From assembly GCF_000369045.1 (NCBI RefSeq), contig NZ_KB849789.1, forward strand, positions 308,586 to 372,585: a DNA stretch of 64,000 nucleotides, read 5' to 3'. Position 1 is the first letter of the stretch, and every line of letters begins with the position of its first letter. The translations under genes were made by a program, and so were the position numbers. Of this stretch, positions 1 to 8,110 are shown one piece after another. The notes below the pieces were generated by a model. That model was not told where the DNA came from. It searched no databases and was given only the letters and a program-made list of their open reading frames with translations. Source of the stretch: Acinetobacter pittii ATCC 19004 = CIP 70.29. Lineage in GTDB: Bacteria > Pseudomonadota > Gammaproteobacteria > Pseudomonadales > Moraxellaceae.

Positions 1-683
1 CAGAGGCGCGCCAAACTATTCGCGAGATTTATCAAGATTTGGCGAAGTCATCTTCATTTAACGGCATTTTATTCCATGATGATGTCACCTTATCTGACTA
101 TGAAGATGCAAGCCCAGAAGCATTAAAAGCCTATGCAAAACAAGGCTTGCCAACAGATTTGGCAAAAATCCGTGATAACGATCAAGATTTGCAAAAATGG
201 ACTGCATATAAGACAAAATATCTAGATGATTTTGCAATGCAACTCATTGATGACGTGCGACAATATGAACCGTTCTTGCTCACCGCACGTAACTTATACG
301 CGCAAGTTGCTTTAAAACCATATGCAGAAAACTGGTATTCACAATCGCTTGAAGAGTCATTAAAACGTTATGACTTTACGGCTATTATGGCAATGCCTTA
401 TATGGAACAGGTAGATAATGCCGATCAGTTCTATAAAGATATGGTTGATCGCGTGAAACAATATCCAAATGGCATTAAGAAAACCGTTTTTGAATTACAG
501 GCAACTGACTGGCGTAAAAACGAAAAGGTACCTTCAACTGAAATGGCTGCAACAATTCATTCTCTTTATCAGCAAGGTGTAATGCATGTCGGATATTATC
601 CAGATGACCCAATTAAAGATCATCCGGATGTGGACACTATGCATAAAGCATTTGCTGAAAAATCATCTCGTCTTGTGCCGTAG
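1..683 (+). CDS. pgaB: PgaB, poly-beta-1,6-N-acetylglucosamine deacetylase (C-terminal part)
   Basis: The reading frame is open from the left edge (first full codon at position 3), so this is the 3' end of a gene starting outside the window; about 226 residues are visible. PgaB is the periplasmic/outer-membrane lipoprotein that partially de-N-acetylates the biofilm polysaccharide PNAG so it can be exported. The visible part corresponds to the C-terminal glycoside-hydrolase-like domain, not the N-terminal deacetylase domain. Assignment rests on general resemblance of this domain and on the directly following pgaC and pgaD, the usual pgaABCD order. The pgaC start lies 13 bases after the stop, so the genes are surely co-transcribed. 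Confidence 0.88.
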   Translation, partial: EARQTIREIYQDLAKSSSFNGILFHDDVTLSDYEDASPEALKAYAKQGLPTDLAKIRDNDQDLQKWTAYKTKYLDDFAMQLIDDVRQYEPFLLTARNLYAQVALKPYAENWYSQSLEESLKRYDFTAIMAMPYMEQVDNADQFYKDMVDRVKQYPNGIKKTVFELQATDWRKNEKVPSTEMAATIHSLYQQGVMHVGYYPDDPIKDHPDVDTMHKAFAEKSSRLVP

Positions 684-696
684 TTGAGGCTAAAAC

Positions 697-1956
697 ATGA
701 CAATCTTTGCTGCAATATGGTCGCATGCCTTAAAATTCGTTTTCTATTATCCATTATTCATGTCGTATTTATGGATGATTGGCGCGATCATTTTCTATTG
801 GAAAGAACGTCAGGCTCCGCCTTACGATCAACCTGCTCCATTAGAGAGTTATCCAAAAGTCGCTGTATTAATTCCTTGTTTTAATGAAGGGGATAATGCA
901 GAAGAAACCATTAGCCATGCATTAAAACTGGACTATCCTCATTTTGAAGTGATTGCGATTAATGATGGTAGCTCGGACAATACAGGAGAGGTACTCGACC
1001 GTTTAGCAGCACAACATGAAAAACTCCGTGTTGTTCATTTGGCTCAAAACCAAGGTAAAGCCATGGGGTTGCAAGCCGGAAGCTTAATGACCGATGCCGA
1101 GTTTTTAATTGGTATTGATGGCGATGCTTTACTTGACCCACATGCAGCAAAGTGGATGATTCGTCATTTTCAGGAAAATCCAACAGTTGCAGCGGTTACA
1201 GGTAACCCGCGTATCCGTACTCGCTCAACTTTATTAGGACGTATTCAGGTCGGTGAGTTTTCTTCGATTGTCGGCATGATTAAACGTGCACAACGTACCT
1301 TTGGACGCTTATTTACCGTATCGGGTGTAATTACCGCTTTTCGTAAGAGCGCTGTTCACCAAGTGGATTATTGGTCACCCAATATGTTGACTGAAGATAT
1401 CGATATTACTTGGAAATTGCAGCGTGCAGGTTGGGACATTCGTTTTGAACCGAATGCCTTAGTCTGGATTTTAATGCCTGAAACTTTAAACGGTTTGTGG
1501 AAACAACGTTTACGTTGGGCTATGGGTGGGGCACAGGTATTAATTAAAAATATTGATGTGTTCACCAAGCCAAAATTAAATTTTTTATGGCCTTTAATGT
1601 TTGAGCTTTGCTTAACCTTAGTTTGGTCATATTTAATGCTCGCGATGGCTTTATTATGGTTGGTACATTTTATTTTACCGGTCCCTGCTTTAGCCGTTGT
1701 GAGCTCTCCATTTTTACCGTATGGTAGCGGTATTTTATTGGGGGCAACCTGTCTCATTCAGTTTGCTTTAAGCAAATGGATGGATAGTCGTTATGAACCA
1801 CATCTAGGAAAAAACTATTTCTGGATGATCTGGTATCCATTGGTCTTTTGGCTAATCACCATCTCGGCAACTATTGTGGCATTTCCAAAAGTTTTAAAAC
1901 GTGGAGATGAGAAACGTGCGCGTTGGGTGAGCCCGGATCGGGGCATTCGTGGATGA
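697..1956 (+). CDS. pgaC: PgaC, poly-beta-1,6-N-acetyl-D-glucosamine synthase
   Basis: Inner-membrane family 2 glycosyltransferase that polymerises UDP-GlcNAc into PNAG, the biofilm exopolysaccharide. A hydrophobic segment (about residues 10-35) precedes the cytosolic GT-A domain. Visible catalytic features are the nucleotide-binding start (LIPCFNEGDN, 58-67), the DGD metal motif (141-143), the TED acceptor motif (232-234) and QRLRW (270-274). Several membrane segments follow in the C-terminal third, forming the secretion channel. Length (419 aa) is normal for PgaC. It follows pgaB by 13 bases and precedes pgaD. Confidence 0.95.
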   Translation: MTIFAAIWSHALKFVFYYPLFMSYLWMIGAIIFYWKERQAPPYDQPAPLESYPKVAVLIPCFNEGDNAEETISHALKLDYPHFEVIAINDGSSDNTGEVLDRLAAQHEKLRVVHLAQNQGKAMGLQAGSLMTDAEFLIGIDGDALLDPHAAKWMIRHFQENPTVAAVTGNPRIRTRSTLLGRIQVGEFSSIVGMIKRAQRTFGRLFTVSGVITAFRKSAVHQVDYWSPNMLTEDIDITWKLQRAGWDIRFEPNALVWILMPETLNGLWKQRLRWAMGGAQVLIKNIDVFTKPKLNFLWPLMFELCLTLVWSYLMLAMALLWLVHFILPVPALAVVSSPFLPYGSGILLGATCLIQFALSKWMDSRYEPHLGKNYFWMIWYPLVFWLITISATIVAFPKVLKRGDEKRARWVSPDRGIRG

Positions 1957-2039
1957 AATGCAAGAGTCATGAGATTTTAAAGATCGTGCTGTATTGATGT
2001 CTGGGGAAAACCACAGCACTTCGTTAGGTAAAGAGAGAA

Positions 2040-2459
2040 ATGAAGACAAATTCGTTGATTATTGATTTACGCCGTCAATTACCATGGCATAAACGCTATG
2101 CTTCTACAACAAGCACAGCCATGATGTGGGCGGTTTGGTTGTTGCTGTGGCGTCCATTTGTACTTATCTGGGTTTTGGCTGAACTCCAAAAAACACATTT
2201 AGTTCACCGTTTGTTTAGTGCCTTTGGTTTGGGCATTGAACATGGCATTACTGCGTTAATTGCTTGTGCAATTTGCTTATTGTTGTGGAGTCATGTGCTG
2301 CCTGAGCATCGTGTTGGCGGTAATGCGCTTAAAGCAAAACAGACAGAGGATTATGCGCGCTATTTTGATTTACCTGAACATGAAATTGAACAGGGACGTA
2401 GTCAGAAAATTACAGTCGTTCACCATGATGAGCTAGGTAAAATCGTTAGAGTTGAATAA
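2040..2459 (+). CDS. pgaD: PgaD, PNAG biosynthesis accessory membrane protein
   Basis: Small inner-membrane protein (139 aa) that partners PgaC in PNAG polymerisation; in E. coli the PgaC-PgaD complex is stabilised by c-di-GMP. The sequence has two hydrophobic segments (about residues 25-45 and 65-90) followed by a charged cytoplasmic tail, the expected PgaD layout. Sequence conservation of PgaD is low, so position as last gene of the operon is the main evidence. An 83-base gap separates it from pgaC, with a GAGAG ribosome site just before the ATG. A terminator follows at once. Confidence 0.85.
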   Translation: MKTNSLIIDLRRQLPWHKRYASTTSTAMMWAVWLLLWRPFVLIWVLAELQKTHLVHRLFSAFGLGIEHGITALIACAICLLLWSHVLPEHRVGGNALKAKQTEDYARYFDLPEHEIEQGRSQKITVVHHDELGKIVRVE

Positions 2460-2470
2460 AGCCAATTAAT

Positions 2471-2503
2471 AAAAAAAGCCCGCATCGTGTGGGCTTTTTT
2501 TTA
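2471..2503 (+). terminator. Terminator of the pga operon
   Basis: A-run, then GCCCGCA, loop TCG, TGTGGGC and a run of T: a typical intrinsic terminator ten bases after the pgaD stop. The A-run on the other side could also let it serve the opposing crotonase gene. Confidence 0.85.
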
Positions 2504-2561
2504 TGCTAATTTCAGTATATCCATAAGCTTTAAACTGTAGAGCGCAGTGCTTGAGCAGGTA

Positions 2562-3350
2562 TTATTTACCTTTAAAAACAGGAGGTCTTTTTTGCAACAT
2601 GGCAAATACACCTTCTTGAACATCTTCTGTTGTGAGCAAAGGTTGAAGATGGTTTTGTAATTGCTTAAAGGCAACCCCGTAACCTTCGTTAATAGCTTCG
2701 CGAGCAGAGGCGAGAGTTGCTTTTACAGCAAGAGGAGCAGCTTGTGAAACATGTTCAGCAAGTTCTATTGCACGGTTGAGCTGAGAGCCTTCTGGACATA
2801 TTTCGGTAATCAGGTTCATATCAAAAGCTGCTTGAGCATTAAAAGAGTCACCAGTGAGTAAATAGCGCATGGCTTTGGCCCAACCCGCGGCTTGAGTAAA
2901 ACGGGCGGTTGCTCCGCCAAAAGGTAAGATGCCACGTTGAACTTCCATTTGAGCAAATTGTGTATTTTCACTCGCAATCGTAATATCTGCGTTGAGGAAT
3001 AGTTCTATACCAGCTGTATAACAATAACCTTGTACTGCCACAATCAAAGGTTTACTGAGCTTTCGACCTACAGTGCCCCAAGGGTTAATTTCATTTTCAC
3101 TAAAATCAAAAACACCTGTAGCGAGTTTAGGTTGTAACTCAACTAGGTCTAAACCAGCTGTAAAATGATCACCATGAGCAAAGATAACCGCACAGCGCAG
3201 GGCATCATTATTTTCATATTCGGTGATCGCTAGTGATAAGTCTTTAATCATGTGACTATCAAAAGCATTACGTTTTGCTGCCCGATCTAGGCCAATTAAA
3301 AAAATATGTCCGCGAGTTTCACGGCTGACTTTTCCTTCTTGATTTGACAT
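2562..3350 (-). CDS. Enoyl-CoA hydratase/isomerase (crotonase) family protein
   Basis: 262-aa crotonase-fold enzyme acting on a CoA thioester in the cytosol. The oxyanion-hole segments (HFTAGLDL at 63-70 and YCYTAGIELF at 109-118) are present. Both glutamates that act as acid/base in true enoyl-CoA hydratases appear conserved (E116 and E136), so hydratase activity is plausible, but the substrate cannot be told from sequence. The gene stands alone, facing the pga operon, with about 250 bases to the divergent pnuC gene. An isomerase or hydrolase role remains possible. Confidence 0.85.
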   Translation of the reverse strand: MSNQEGKVSRETRGHIFLIGLDRAAKRNAFDSHMIKDLSLAITEYENNDALRCAVIFAHGDHFTAGLDLVELQPKLATGVFDFSENEINPWGTVGRKLSKPLIVAVQGYCYTAGIELFLNADITIASENTQFAQMEVQRGILPFGGATARFTQAAGWAKAMRYLLTGDSFNAQAAFDMNLITEICPEGSQLNRAIELAEHVSQAAPLAVKATLASAREAINEGYGVAFKQLQNHLQPLLTTEDVQEGVFAMLQKRPPVFKGK

Positions 3351-3597
3351 ATTGTCATGCTCTTTATTTGTCTTTAATCATGTTTTAAACAATCGTTTAA
3401 AAACTAGCAAATATAATTTGTTCGCGACTCGATCGGTATTTCTTTTGTCTGTGCATTGAAATAAATCGATGACATTAGAAAAGAGTAAAACCTCAGCCAA
3501 CGTCAATTTGCATAATTTATTTAAATTAGCAGTTTGCTTCGCTTTATATTTTTCTCATAATACCTCGTCAAATTGATCTCAATAAGCAGCTGTTTTT

Positions 3598-4179
3598 ATG
3601 TCACCTCTAGAAATCTTTGCGGTCTTGATTAGCCTGATTGGAGTCGGATTAACGGTAATCCGTAATATGTGGTGTTGGCTGTTTAATTTCTTTGCCTTTG
3701 TTTTATATGCCTATTTGTTTTACGAATTTAAGCTATATGGCGAAACGATTTTGCAGTTCTTTTTTATGGTCGTAAATTTTTATGGCTTTTACTACTGGCT
3801 TAAGGGAAAGCAGCAAGATCATGACATTCGTATAGAGCCAATAGCTCCTAAAGTTGCAATTTTTCAAATGATCATTGCCGCGGTAGGTGGTTTACTTTTT
3901 GGTTTGATACTTAAAAACTTTACCGATGCAGCGGTGCCTATGCTCGACTCACAACTTGCCGCATTTAGTTTGCTTGCAACGTATTGGACCAGCCGAAAAC
4001 ATATTGCGACTTGGATACTTTGGGTATTTGTCGATATTATTTATGTCGGTATGTTCATCTATAAAGATTTATTTTTAACAGCCGCTTTGTATGCAGCATT
4101 TGTTTTGATGGCAGCTTATGGTTGGTATCAATGGGAAAAGGTTAAAAAGAAACAGCTTTTAGCCTCAAACCAGCTTTAA
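3598..4179 (+). CDS. pnuC: PnuC-type nicotinamide riboside transporter
   Basis: 193-aa inner-membrane protein with about seven hydrophobic segments. The N-terminal NMWCWLFNF motif and the later TWILWVFVDIIYV segment are hallmarks of PnuC, which takes up nicotinamide riboside by facilitated diffusion driven by phosphorylation inside the cell (NAD salvage). A CTGTTTTT stretch precedes the ATG; no strong Shine-Dalgarno is visible. A small unknown gene follows 14 bases downstream, probably in the same transcript. Other PnuC-fold members carry thiamin or riboflavin, so the vitamin is inferred. Confidence 0.9.
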   Translation: MSPLEIFAVLISLIGVGLTVIRNMWCWLFNFFAFVLYAYLFYEFKLYGETILQFFFMVVNFYGFYYWLKGKQQDHDIRIEPIAPKVAIFQMIIAAVGGLLFGLILKNFTDAAVPMLDSQLAAFSLLATYWTSRKHIATWILWVFVDIIYVGMFIYKDLFLTAALYAAFVLMAAYGWYQWEKVKKKQLLASNQL

Positions 4180-4193
4180 TTTGGAGTGTGATC

Positions 4194-4493
4194 ATGTTGT
4201 TGAGCTTAGAGGTCTATAAACAACAACAGTTTGATCAAATGGCTGCAAAAATAATGGCCAAGCCAAAACAGTATTGTGAATTTAATTCTGTATCAGATTT
4301 TTATAACGCTGCATGGCTTAAGAAATTTCCACAAGGCAGCCAGATTTCTGCTACCGGTTTAGATGATGGTGCCGAAGAGTTTTATGCAATTATTCAGTTT
4401 AAAGAGCAGTATTTAAAGTTTGATATTAAAGAGCATCATTCGATACTTGTTTTTCAGGATATGAATGGGAACGTTTTTAAAAATAACTTTTAA
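4194..4493 (+). CDS. Small unknown protein encoded behind pnuC
   Basis: Unrecognised 99-aa soluble protein without signal peptide or membrane segment. I chose the ATG at 4194 because GGAG at 4183-4186 gives normal spacing; a GTG two codons upstream would sit on the ribosome site. The 14-base gap to pnuC suggests co-expression, so a link to NAD precursor metabolism is possible but untested. The C-terminal half reads like beta strands. A shared terminator follows. Confidence 0.75.
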   Translation: MLLSLEVYKQQQFDQMAAKIMAKPKQYCEFNSVSDFYNAAWLKKFPQGSQISATGLDDGAEEFYAIIQFKEQYLKFDIKEHHSILVFQDMNGNVFKNNF

Positions 4494-4513
4494 TTTATGA
4501 AATAAACTGCCAT

Positions 4514-4541
4514 AAAAAAGCGACTTAACGTCGCTTTTTTT
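4514..4541. terminator. Bidirectional terminator between pnuC unit and iclR-type gene
   Basis: AAAAAAGCGAC, loop TTAAC, GTCGCTTTTTT. It serves the plus-strand pnuC unit and overlaps the last codon of the convergent IclR gene, so it can terminate both. Confidence 0.85.
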
Positions 4542-5352
4542 AATAAATAAATTTGGAAATTTTATTTGCTGTTTCAACAACTAAACTTGCGATATCTTCT
4601 TTAAATGTTCTTTCATCATAAGTCGTAATTGGACAACTTACAGAGATAACAGCCACCATTTTACCATTTGACTGTTTAAAAATAGGCGCCGCACAGGCTG
4701 CCATATCATGGTTGTAATGACCCCAGCTCACCATAGTTTTTTGAGTTTTTACGAAAGAGAGTCTTTGCAATAAAGCTTTTAAATTGGTTGGCGTCAGTTC
4801 AGAGAAACTGTCCCAATCACTAAAATTGCGGTAACGCTGACGTACTTCAGTTTCAGGTAAATCAGATAAAAGCATTTGACCAATGACGGTTGCATGGGCA
4901 GGCCAGCGAGTTCCTAAGCTAATGTTGCTCGTAAAGGTTCCCATCGACTGGATATTATTTACAAAGACAATATGAGTGCCTTCTAAAATAGAAAGATGTA
5001 CCGCGAGTTTGGTCTGGTCACGTAGTTCTTTCATTAAAGGTGTCGATAAATCAAGTAATGAAAGTTTAGATAAACTGTTAAAACCAAGTTCCATAACTTT
5101 TGAATCGAGAGCGTAAGTTTTTTGAGATGCTTTTCTTAAATAGCCACAAGATTCGAGTGTATAGATCAGACGAAATGCACTAGAACGGTTCACTTCTAAA
5201 ATTTCAGCAATTTCTGTAATGGTCATTTCTTGCGCTTGTTGGTTAAATGCTTGCAAGATAGCTAAACCCCGTACAAGTCCGGGTACTAAATATCGATCAT
5301 CATTTTTTGTTGTTTCCGATTCTTGCGAATCTTCATCAATTGCTATGCTCAT
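4540..5352 (-). CDS. IclR-family transcriptional regulator of the adjacent catabolic cluster
   Basis: About 270 aa. An N-terminal winged helix-turn-helix (segment MTITEIAEILEVNRSSAFRLIYTLE is typical) is followed by an IclR effector-binding domain ending with the usual GAF-like region (SWGHYNHDMAACAAPIF and AVISVSCPI). I prefer the ATG at 5352; in-frame ATGs at 5361 and 5397 have worse ribosome-site spacing (AGGA is 11 bases before 5352 but only 2 before 5361). It is divergent from the Rieske ferredoxin gene across a 270-base AT-rich region with palindromes, the classic position of a local regulator that responds to the pathway substrate or an intermediate. Confidence 0.9.
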   Translation of the reverse strand: MSIAIDEDSQESETTKNDDRYLVPGLVRGLAILQAFNQQAQEMTITEIAEILEVNRSSAFRLIYTLESCGYLRKASQKTYALDSKVMELGFNSLSKLSLLDLSTPLMKELRDQTKLAVHLSILEGTHIVFVNNIQSMGTFTSNISLGTRWPAHATVIGQMLLSDLPETEVRQRYRNFSDWDSFSELTPTNLKALLQRLSFVKTQKTMVSWGHYNHDMAACAAPIFKQSNGKMVAVISVSCPITTYDERTFKEDIASLVVETANKISKFIY

Positions 5353-5422
5353 TCGTGTCATTTTCCTATAAATAAAACATGATTCAATTTGGGGCATGCT
5401 GCTTTATTTTATAACTATTGTA

Positions 5423-5446
5423 ATTGTTAAAAATGTATAAAACAAT
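5423..5446. promoter_or_regulatory. Candidate regulator half-sites near the IclR gene
   Basis: Inverted repeat ATTGTT - 12 bases - AACAAT containing TGTATAAAAC, which resembles the right arm of the stronger palindrome at 5592-5607. It lies on the regulator side of the divergent intergenic region, so it might serve autoregulation. Very AT-rich sequence makes chance matches likely. Confidence 0.3.
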
Positions 5447-5534
5447 TTTTATATTTAAAACTTTGTTTCCTTCTTGAAACGTAACAAAATATTTAAAAAT
5501 TAATAAACCAATGAATTTTATATTTATTTTTACT

Positions 5535-5564
5535 TTGACAAAAAATGATCAAGGGGATTATGCT
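5535..5564 (+). promoter_or_regulatory. Predicted sigma-70 promoter of the catabolic operon
   Basis: TTGACA at 5535-5540 and TATGCT at 5559-5564, spaced 18 bases, on the plus strand upstream of the Rieske ferredoxin gene. It predicts transcription from about 5571, placing the palindrome at 5592-5607 in the early transcribed region. Confidence 0.6.
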
Positions 5565-5591
5565 TAGCTTGTGTTTTGAAAATCAAATTAT

Positions 5592-5607
5592 GTTTTGTAT
5601 ATAAAAC
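5592..5607. promoter_or_regulatory. Candidate IclR-type operator (16-bp palindrome)
   Basis: GTTTTGTATATAAAAC is a near-perfect palindrome (14 of 16 positions symmetric) between the predicted promoter and the first gene of the operon. A second palindrome of the same form, GTTTT-N6-AAAAC, precedes the porin gene at 17821-17836. Location fits a repressor operator for the divergent IclR protein; binding is inferred. Confidence 0.45.
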
Positions 5608-5625
5608 AAAATGAGGACGCAAGGT

Positions 5626-5931
5626 ATGAGTTGGATCTCAGTTTGTCAGCAGGGTGACGTTAGCGAAGATGAGCCGAAAGCCATCGAAATTGAAGGGAAA
5701 AAAATAGGCGTATTTTTCGTCGATGAAAATTACTTTGCTATCGAAAATGTTTGCCCTCATGCGTATGCCTTATTAACCGAAGGATTTATCGAAGATCAGA
5801 CTGTTGAATGTCCATTGCACGAAGCAATTTTTGACATTCAGACAGGTGAGCTAAAAAGTGGACCCGGGTGTAGAAACCTATGTACGTACCCAGTTCGTGT
5901 TGAAGGACAGGATATTCAAATTCAACTCTAG
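5626..5931 (+). CDS. Rieske [2Fe-2S] ferredoxin of a ring-hydroxylating oxygenase
   Basis: 101-aa soluble electron carrier between the ferredoxin reductase (9069-10280) and the terminal oxygenase (6275-7342). The Rieske cluster ligands are visible: C43-P-H45 and C62-x2-H65. I start at 5626 because GAGG at 5613-5616 is well spaced; an in-frame ATG at 5611 lacks a ribosome site. First gene of the operon. Length and motif spacing match biphenyl/naphthalene-type ferredoxin components. Confidence 0.92.
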   Translation: MSWISVCQQGDVSEDEPKAIEIEGKKIGVFFVDENYFAIENVCPHAYALLTEGFIEDQTVECPLHEAIFDIQTGELKSGPGCRNLCTYPVRVEGQDIQIQL

Positions 5932-5958
5932 TCCTCACATGTACAAGGAAGCAGAACA

Positions 5959-6258
5959 ATGAAGACATTTAATGAAAAGTTGGCAAGCTGGATTCATGCA
6001 ACGCCGGCAACCGAAGCAGGTATCAACAATATTCAAATTCCAGGTCAATCTGAATTGTTGGTTTGGCAAACACGTTATAAAGAACCAACTCTCTATGAAC
6101 AGGATTTTGTAAAAAACTTGATTCAGGCATTTTCTGCGGGCGCAACAGAGTTAGATGACGTTGTTTCTGCACTTAATCAACAGGGTTTCCGCTGTGAATC
6201 TGGTGATGAATGGACTTCTGCAAGCTTTACAGAAGAAATGCAACGTTTAGGTTATTGA
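5959..6258 (+). CDS. Small helix-turn-helix-like protein inside the oxygenase operon
   Basis: 99-aa protein of uncertain role between the ferredoxin and oxygenase genes (27- and 16-base gaps). The C-terminal half (about residues 55-99: a helix, then DDVVSALNQQGFR and DEWTSASFTEEMQRLGY) resembles the short DNA-binding helices seen in the recombinase domain of large serine recombinases, but there is no catalytic recombinase part. It could instead be an accessory or assembly protein of the oxygenase. No membrane or signal segment. Function unknown. Confidence 0.75.
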   Translation: MKTFNEKLASWIHATPATEAGINNIQIPGQSELLVWQTRYKEPTLYEQDFVKNLIQAFSAGATELDDVVSALNQQGFRCESGDEWTSASFTEEMQRLGY

Positions 6259-6274
6259 TTCAGGGAAGAATAAA

Positions 6275-7342
6275 ATGAACGCAATCGTATCAACTTCACA
6301 AAGCGCTGAAGAATATTTAGAACTTGGTTTACGTGACCAATGGCATCCGGTTTTGGCAAGTTGGGAAGTCGCTGCTAATCCAGTCGGAATTACCCGTTTA
6401 GGCGAAAATATTGTGGTTTGGCGTGATGCCGAAGGTCAGGTTCATGCACTTGAAGATCGCTGTCCACACCGCGGTGCTCGTCTTTCCCTTGGTTGGAACT
6501 TAGGTGACCGAGTTGCTTGCTGGTATCACGGTGTTGAAGTTCGTGCTGATGGTGTGGTTGCCGATGTACCAGCAGTTCATGAATGTCCAATGACCGGAAC
6601 TAAATGTTTAAAGAACTATCCTGTCATTGAGCAACATGGCGCAATCTTTATCTGGTTTGGTATTGATGCAAATGAACAACCAGCACCGCTTGAGTTTCCA
6701 GAACAACTTGCAAGCGAAGAGTGGAGTGCGTTCCTTTGCCAAGCAGACTGGAAAGTAAACCATCAATATGCGATTGATAACGTGATGGACCCAATGCATG
6801 GGACCTATTTACATGCGACATCACACTCGATGGCAGATGGTGAACGTACTGCAGAGATGAAGCACCGCACGACCGATAATGGCTTTGTTTTTGAAAAAGA
6901 AGGTCAAACAGGTGTGAACTTCGACTGGGTTGAATATGGTTCAACTGGTGCAAGCTGGTTACGTCTTTCAATTCCTTACCGTAAACAATTTGGCCCAGGT
7001 GGTGAATTTTGGATTGTAGGTTATGCAACGCCGATTGATGCCAATAATACTCGTGTATTTTTCTGGCGCTGCCGTAAGGTAAGTGGTTGGCAACGTAATG
7101 TATGGCGCTTCTTATATCGCAATCATTTAGAACAGTTGCATTGGGATGTATTGGAACAAGACCGCATTATTTTAGAAAACCTTGCGCCAAATGCGCGTGA
7201 AAAAGAGTTCCTCTATCAACACGATGTGGGTCTTGCACGTTTACGCCGTTTAATGAAAAAAGAGGCTGAAAAGCAATTAAAGAAAATTGCTGCGCTAAAT
7301 GCATCAAACCGTATCGAGATGCAGGAAGAAGCTCATGGCTAA
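6275..7342 (+). CDS. Rieske non-heme iron oxygenase, terminal (alpha) subunit
   Basis: 355-aa catalytic component that would hydroxylate or dihydroxylate an aromatic substrate (or O-/N-demethylate it) using O2 and electrons from the ferredoxin. Rieske ligands are C63-P-H65 and C82-x2-H85. The mononuclear iron site is visible as H175 and H180 in DNVMDPMHGTYLH, with bridging D172 and likely third ligand D296 (in LEQDRIILEN). No beta-subunit gene is present, so it belongs with the alpha-only (vanillate demethylase/carbazole/PaO-like) types. Its stop overlaps the next gene's start by 8 bases, indicating translational coupling. Confidence 0.92.
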   Translation: MNAIVSTSQSAEEYLELGLRDQWHPVLASWEVAANPVGITRLGENIVVWRDAEGQVHALEDRCPHRGARLSLGWNLGDRVACWYHGVEVRADGVVADVPAVHECPMTGTKCLKNYPVIEQHGAIFIWFGIDANEQPAPLEFPEQLASEEWSAFLCQADWKVNHQYAIDNVMDPMHGTYLHATSHSMADGERTAEMKHRTTDNGFVFEKEGQTGVNFDWVEYGSTGASWLRLSIPYRKQFGPGGEFWIVGYATPIDANNTRVFFWRCRKVSGWQRNVWRFLYRNHLEQLHWDVLEQDRIILENLAPNAREKEFLYQHDVGLARLRRLMKKEAEKQLKKIAALNASNRIEMQEEAHG

Positions 7343-8099
7343 TGTAGCGTTGTTGCAAGGCAAAAAAGTTTTAGTGACTGGTGCTGCGCGTGGTTTAGGC
7401 CGAGATTTCGCTCAAGCGATTGCCGAAGCTGGCGCTGAAGTTGTGATGGCAGATATTTTGTCTGACTTGGTGCAACAAGAAGCACAGGCGTTACAGCAAC
7501 AAGGGCTAAACGTTCATGCTGTCACCGTTGACCTTGCCAATGCAGACTCTATTGAAAATGCGGTTGCAAAAAGTGTGGAAGTATTACAAGGACTAGACGG
7601 ACTTGTGAATTGCGCGGCACTGGCGACCAATGTCGGTGGAAAAAATATGATTGATTACGATCCTGAACTTTGGGATCGGGTCATGAATATTAATGTGAAA
7701 GGCACATGGCTCATCAGTAAGGCATGCGTTCCCCATTTAAAGCAATCGGCTGCCGGCAAGATCATTAATGTTGCTTCCGATACAGCACTTTGGGGTGCAC
7801 CAAACCTGATGGCTTATGTTGCAAGTAAAGGTGCAATTGTTGCCATGACGCGTTCAATGGCAAGAGAGTTGGGACAATCTAATATCTGTGTCAATACATT
7901 GTCACCGGGCCTTACTCTGGTTGAAGCAACCGAGTATGTGCCTCAAGAACGTCACGATTTATATGTCAACGGAAGAGCGATTCAACGTCAGCAACTTCCA
8001 CAAGATTTAAATGGAACAGCATTGTATCTACTGTCGGATTTGTCCTCTTTTGTGACAGGTCAAAATATTCCGGTCAATGGCGGTTTTGTCTTTAACTAA
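7335..8099 (+). CDS. SDR-family dehydrogenase (possible dihydrodiol dehydrogenase)
   Basis: 254-aa short-chain dehydrogenase. TGAARGLG (15-22) is the NAD(P) loop, S148 with Y161-x3-K165 is the catalytic set, and VNGGF closes the fold. I start at 7335, 8 bases inside the oxygenase gene, with AGGA at 7323-7326; a longer in-frame start further upstream would bury the N-terminus in the oxygenase C-terminus and disrupt the typical SDR beginning. From its position next to the oxygenase, oxidation of a cis-dihydrodiol to a catechol is the natural guess. Confidence 0.9.
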   Translation: MANVALLQGKKVLVTGAARGLGRDFAQAIAEAGAEVVMADILSDLVQQEAQALQQQGLNVHAVTVDLANADSIENAVAKSVEVLQGLDGLVNCAALATNVGGKNMIDYDPELWDRVMNINVKGTWLISKACVPHLKQSAAGKIINVASDTALWGAPNLMAYVASKGAIVAMTRSMARELGQSNICVNTLSPGLTLVEATEYVPQERHDLYVNGRAIQRQQLPQDLNGTALYLLSDLSSFVTGQNIPVNGGFVFN

Positions 8100-8110
8100 G
8101 GAGTAGTCAA

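Noticed and set aside
1368..1757. 129-codon minus-strand frame inside pgaC
   Set aside because: Antisense to a well-supported glycosyltransferase gene, with no recognisable protein features.
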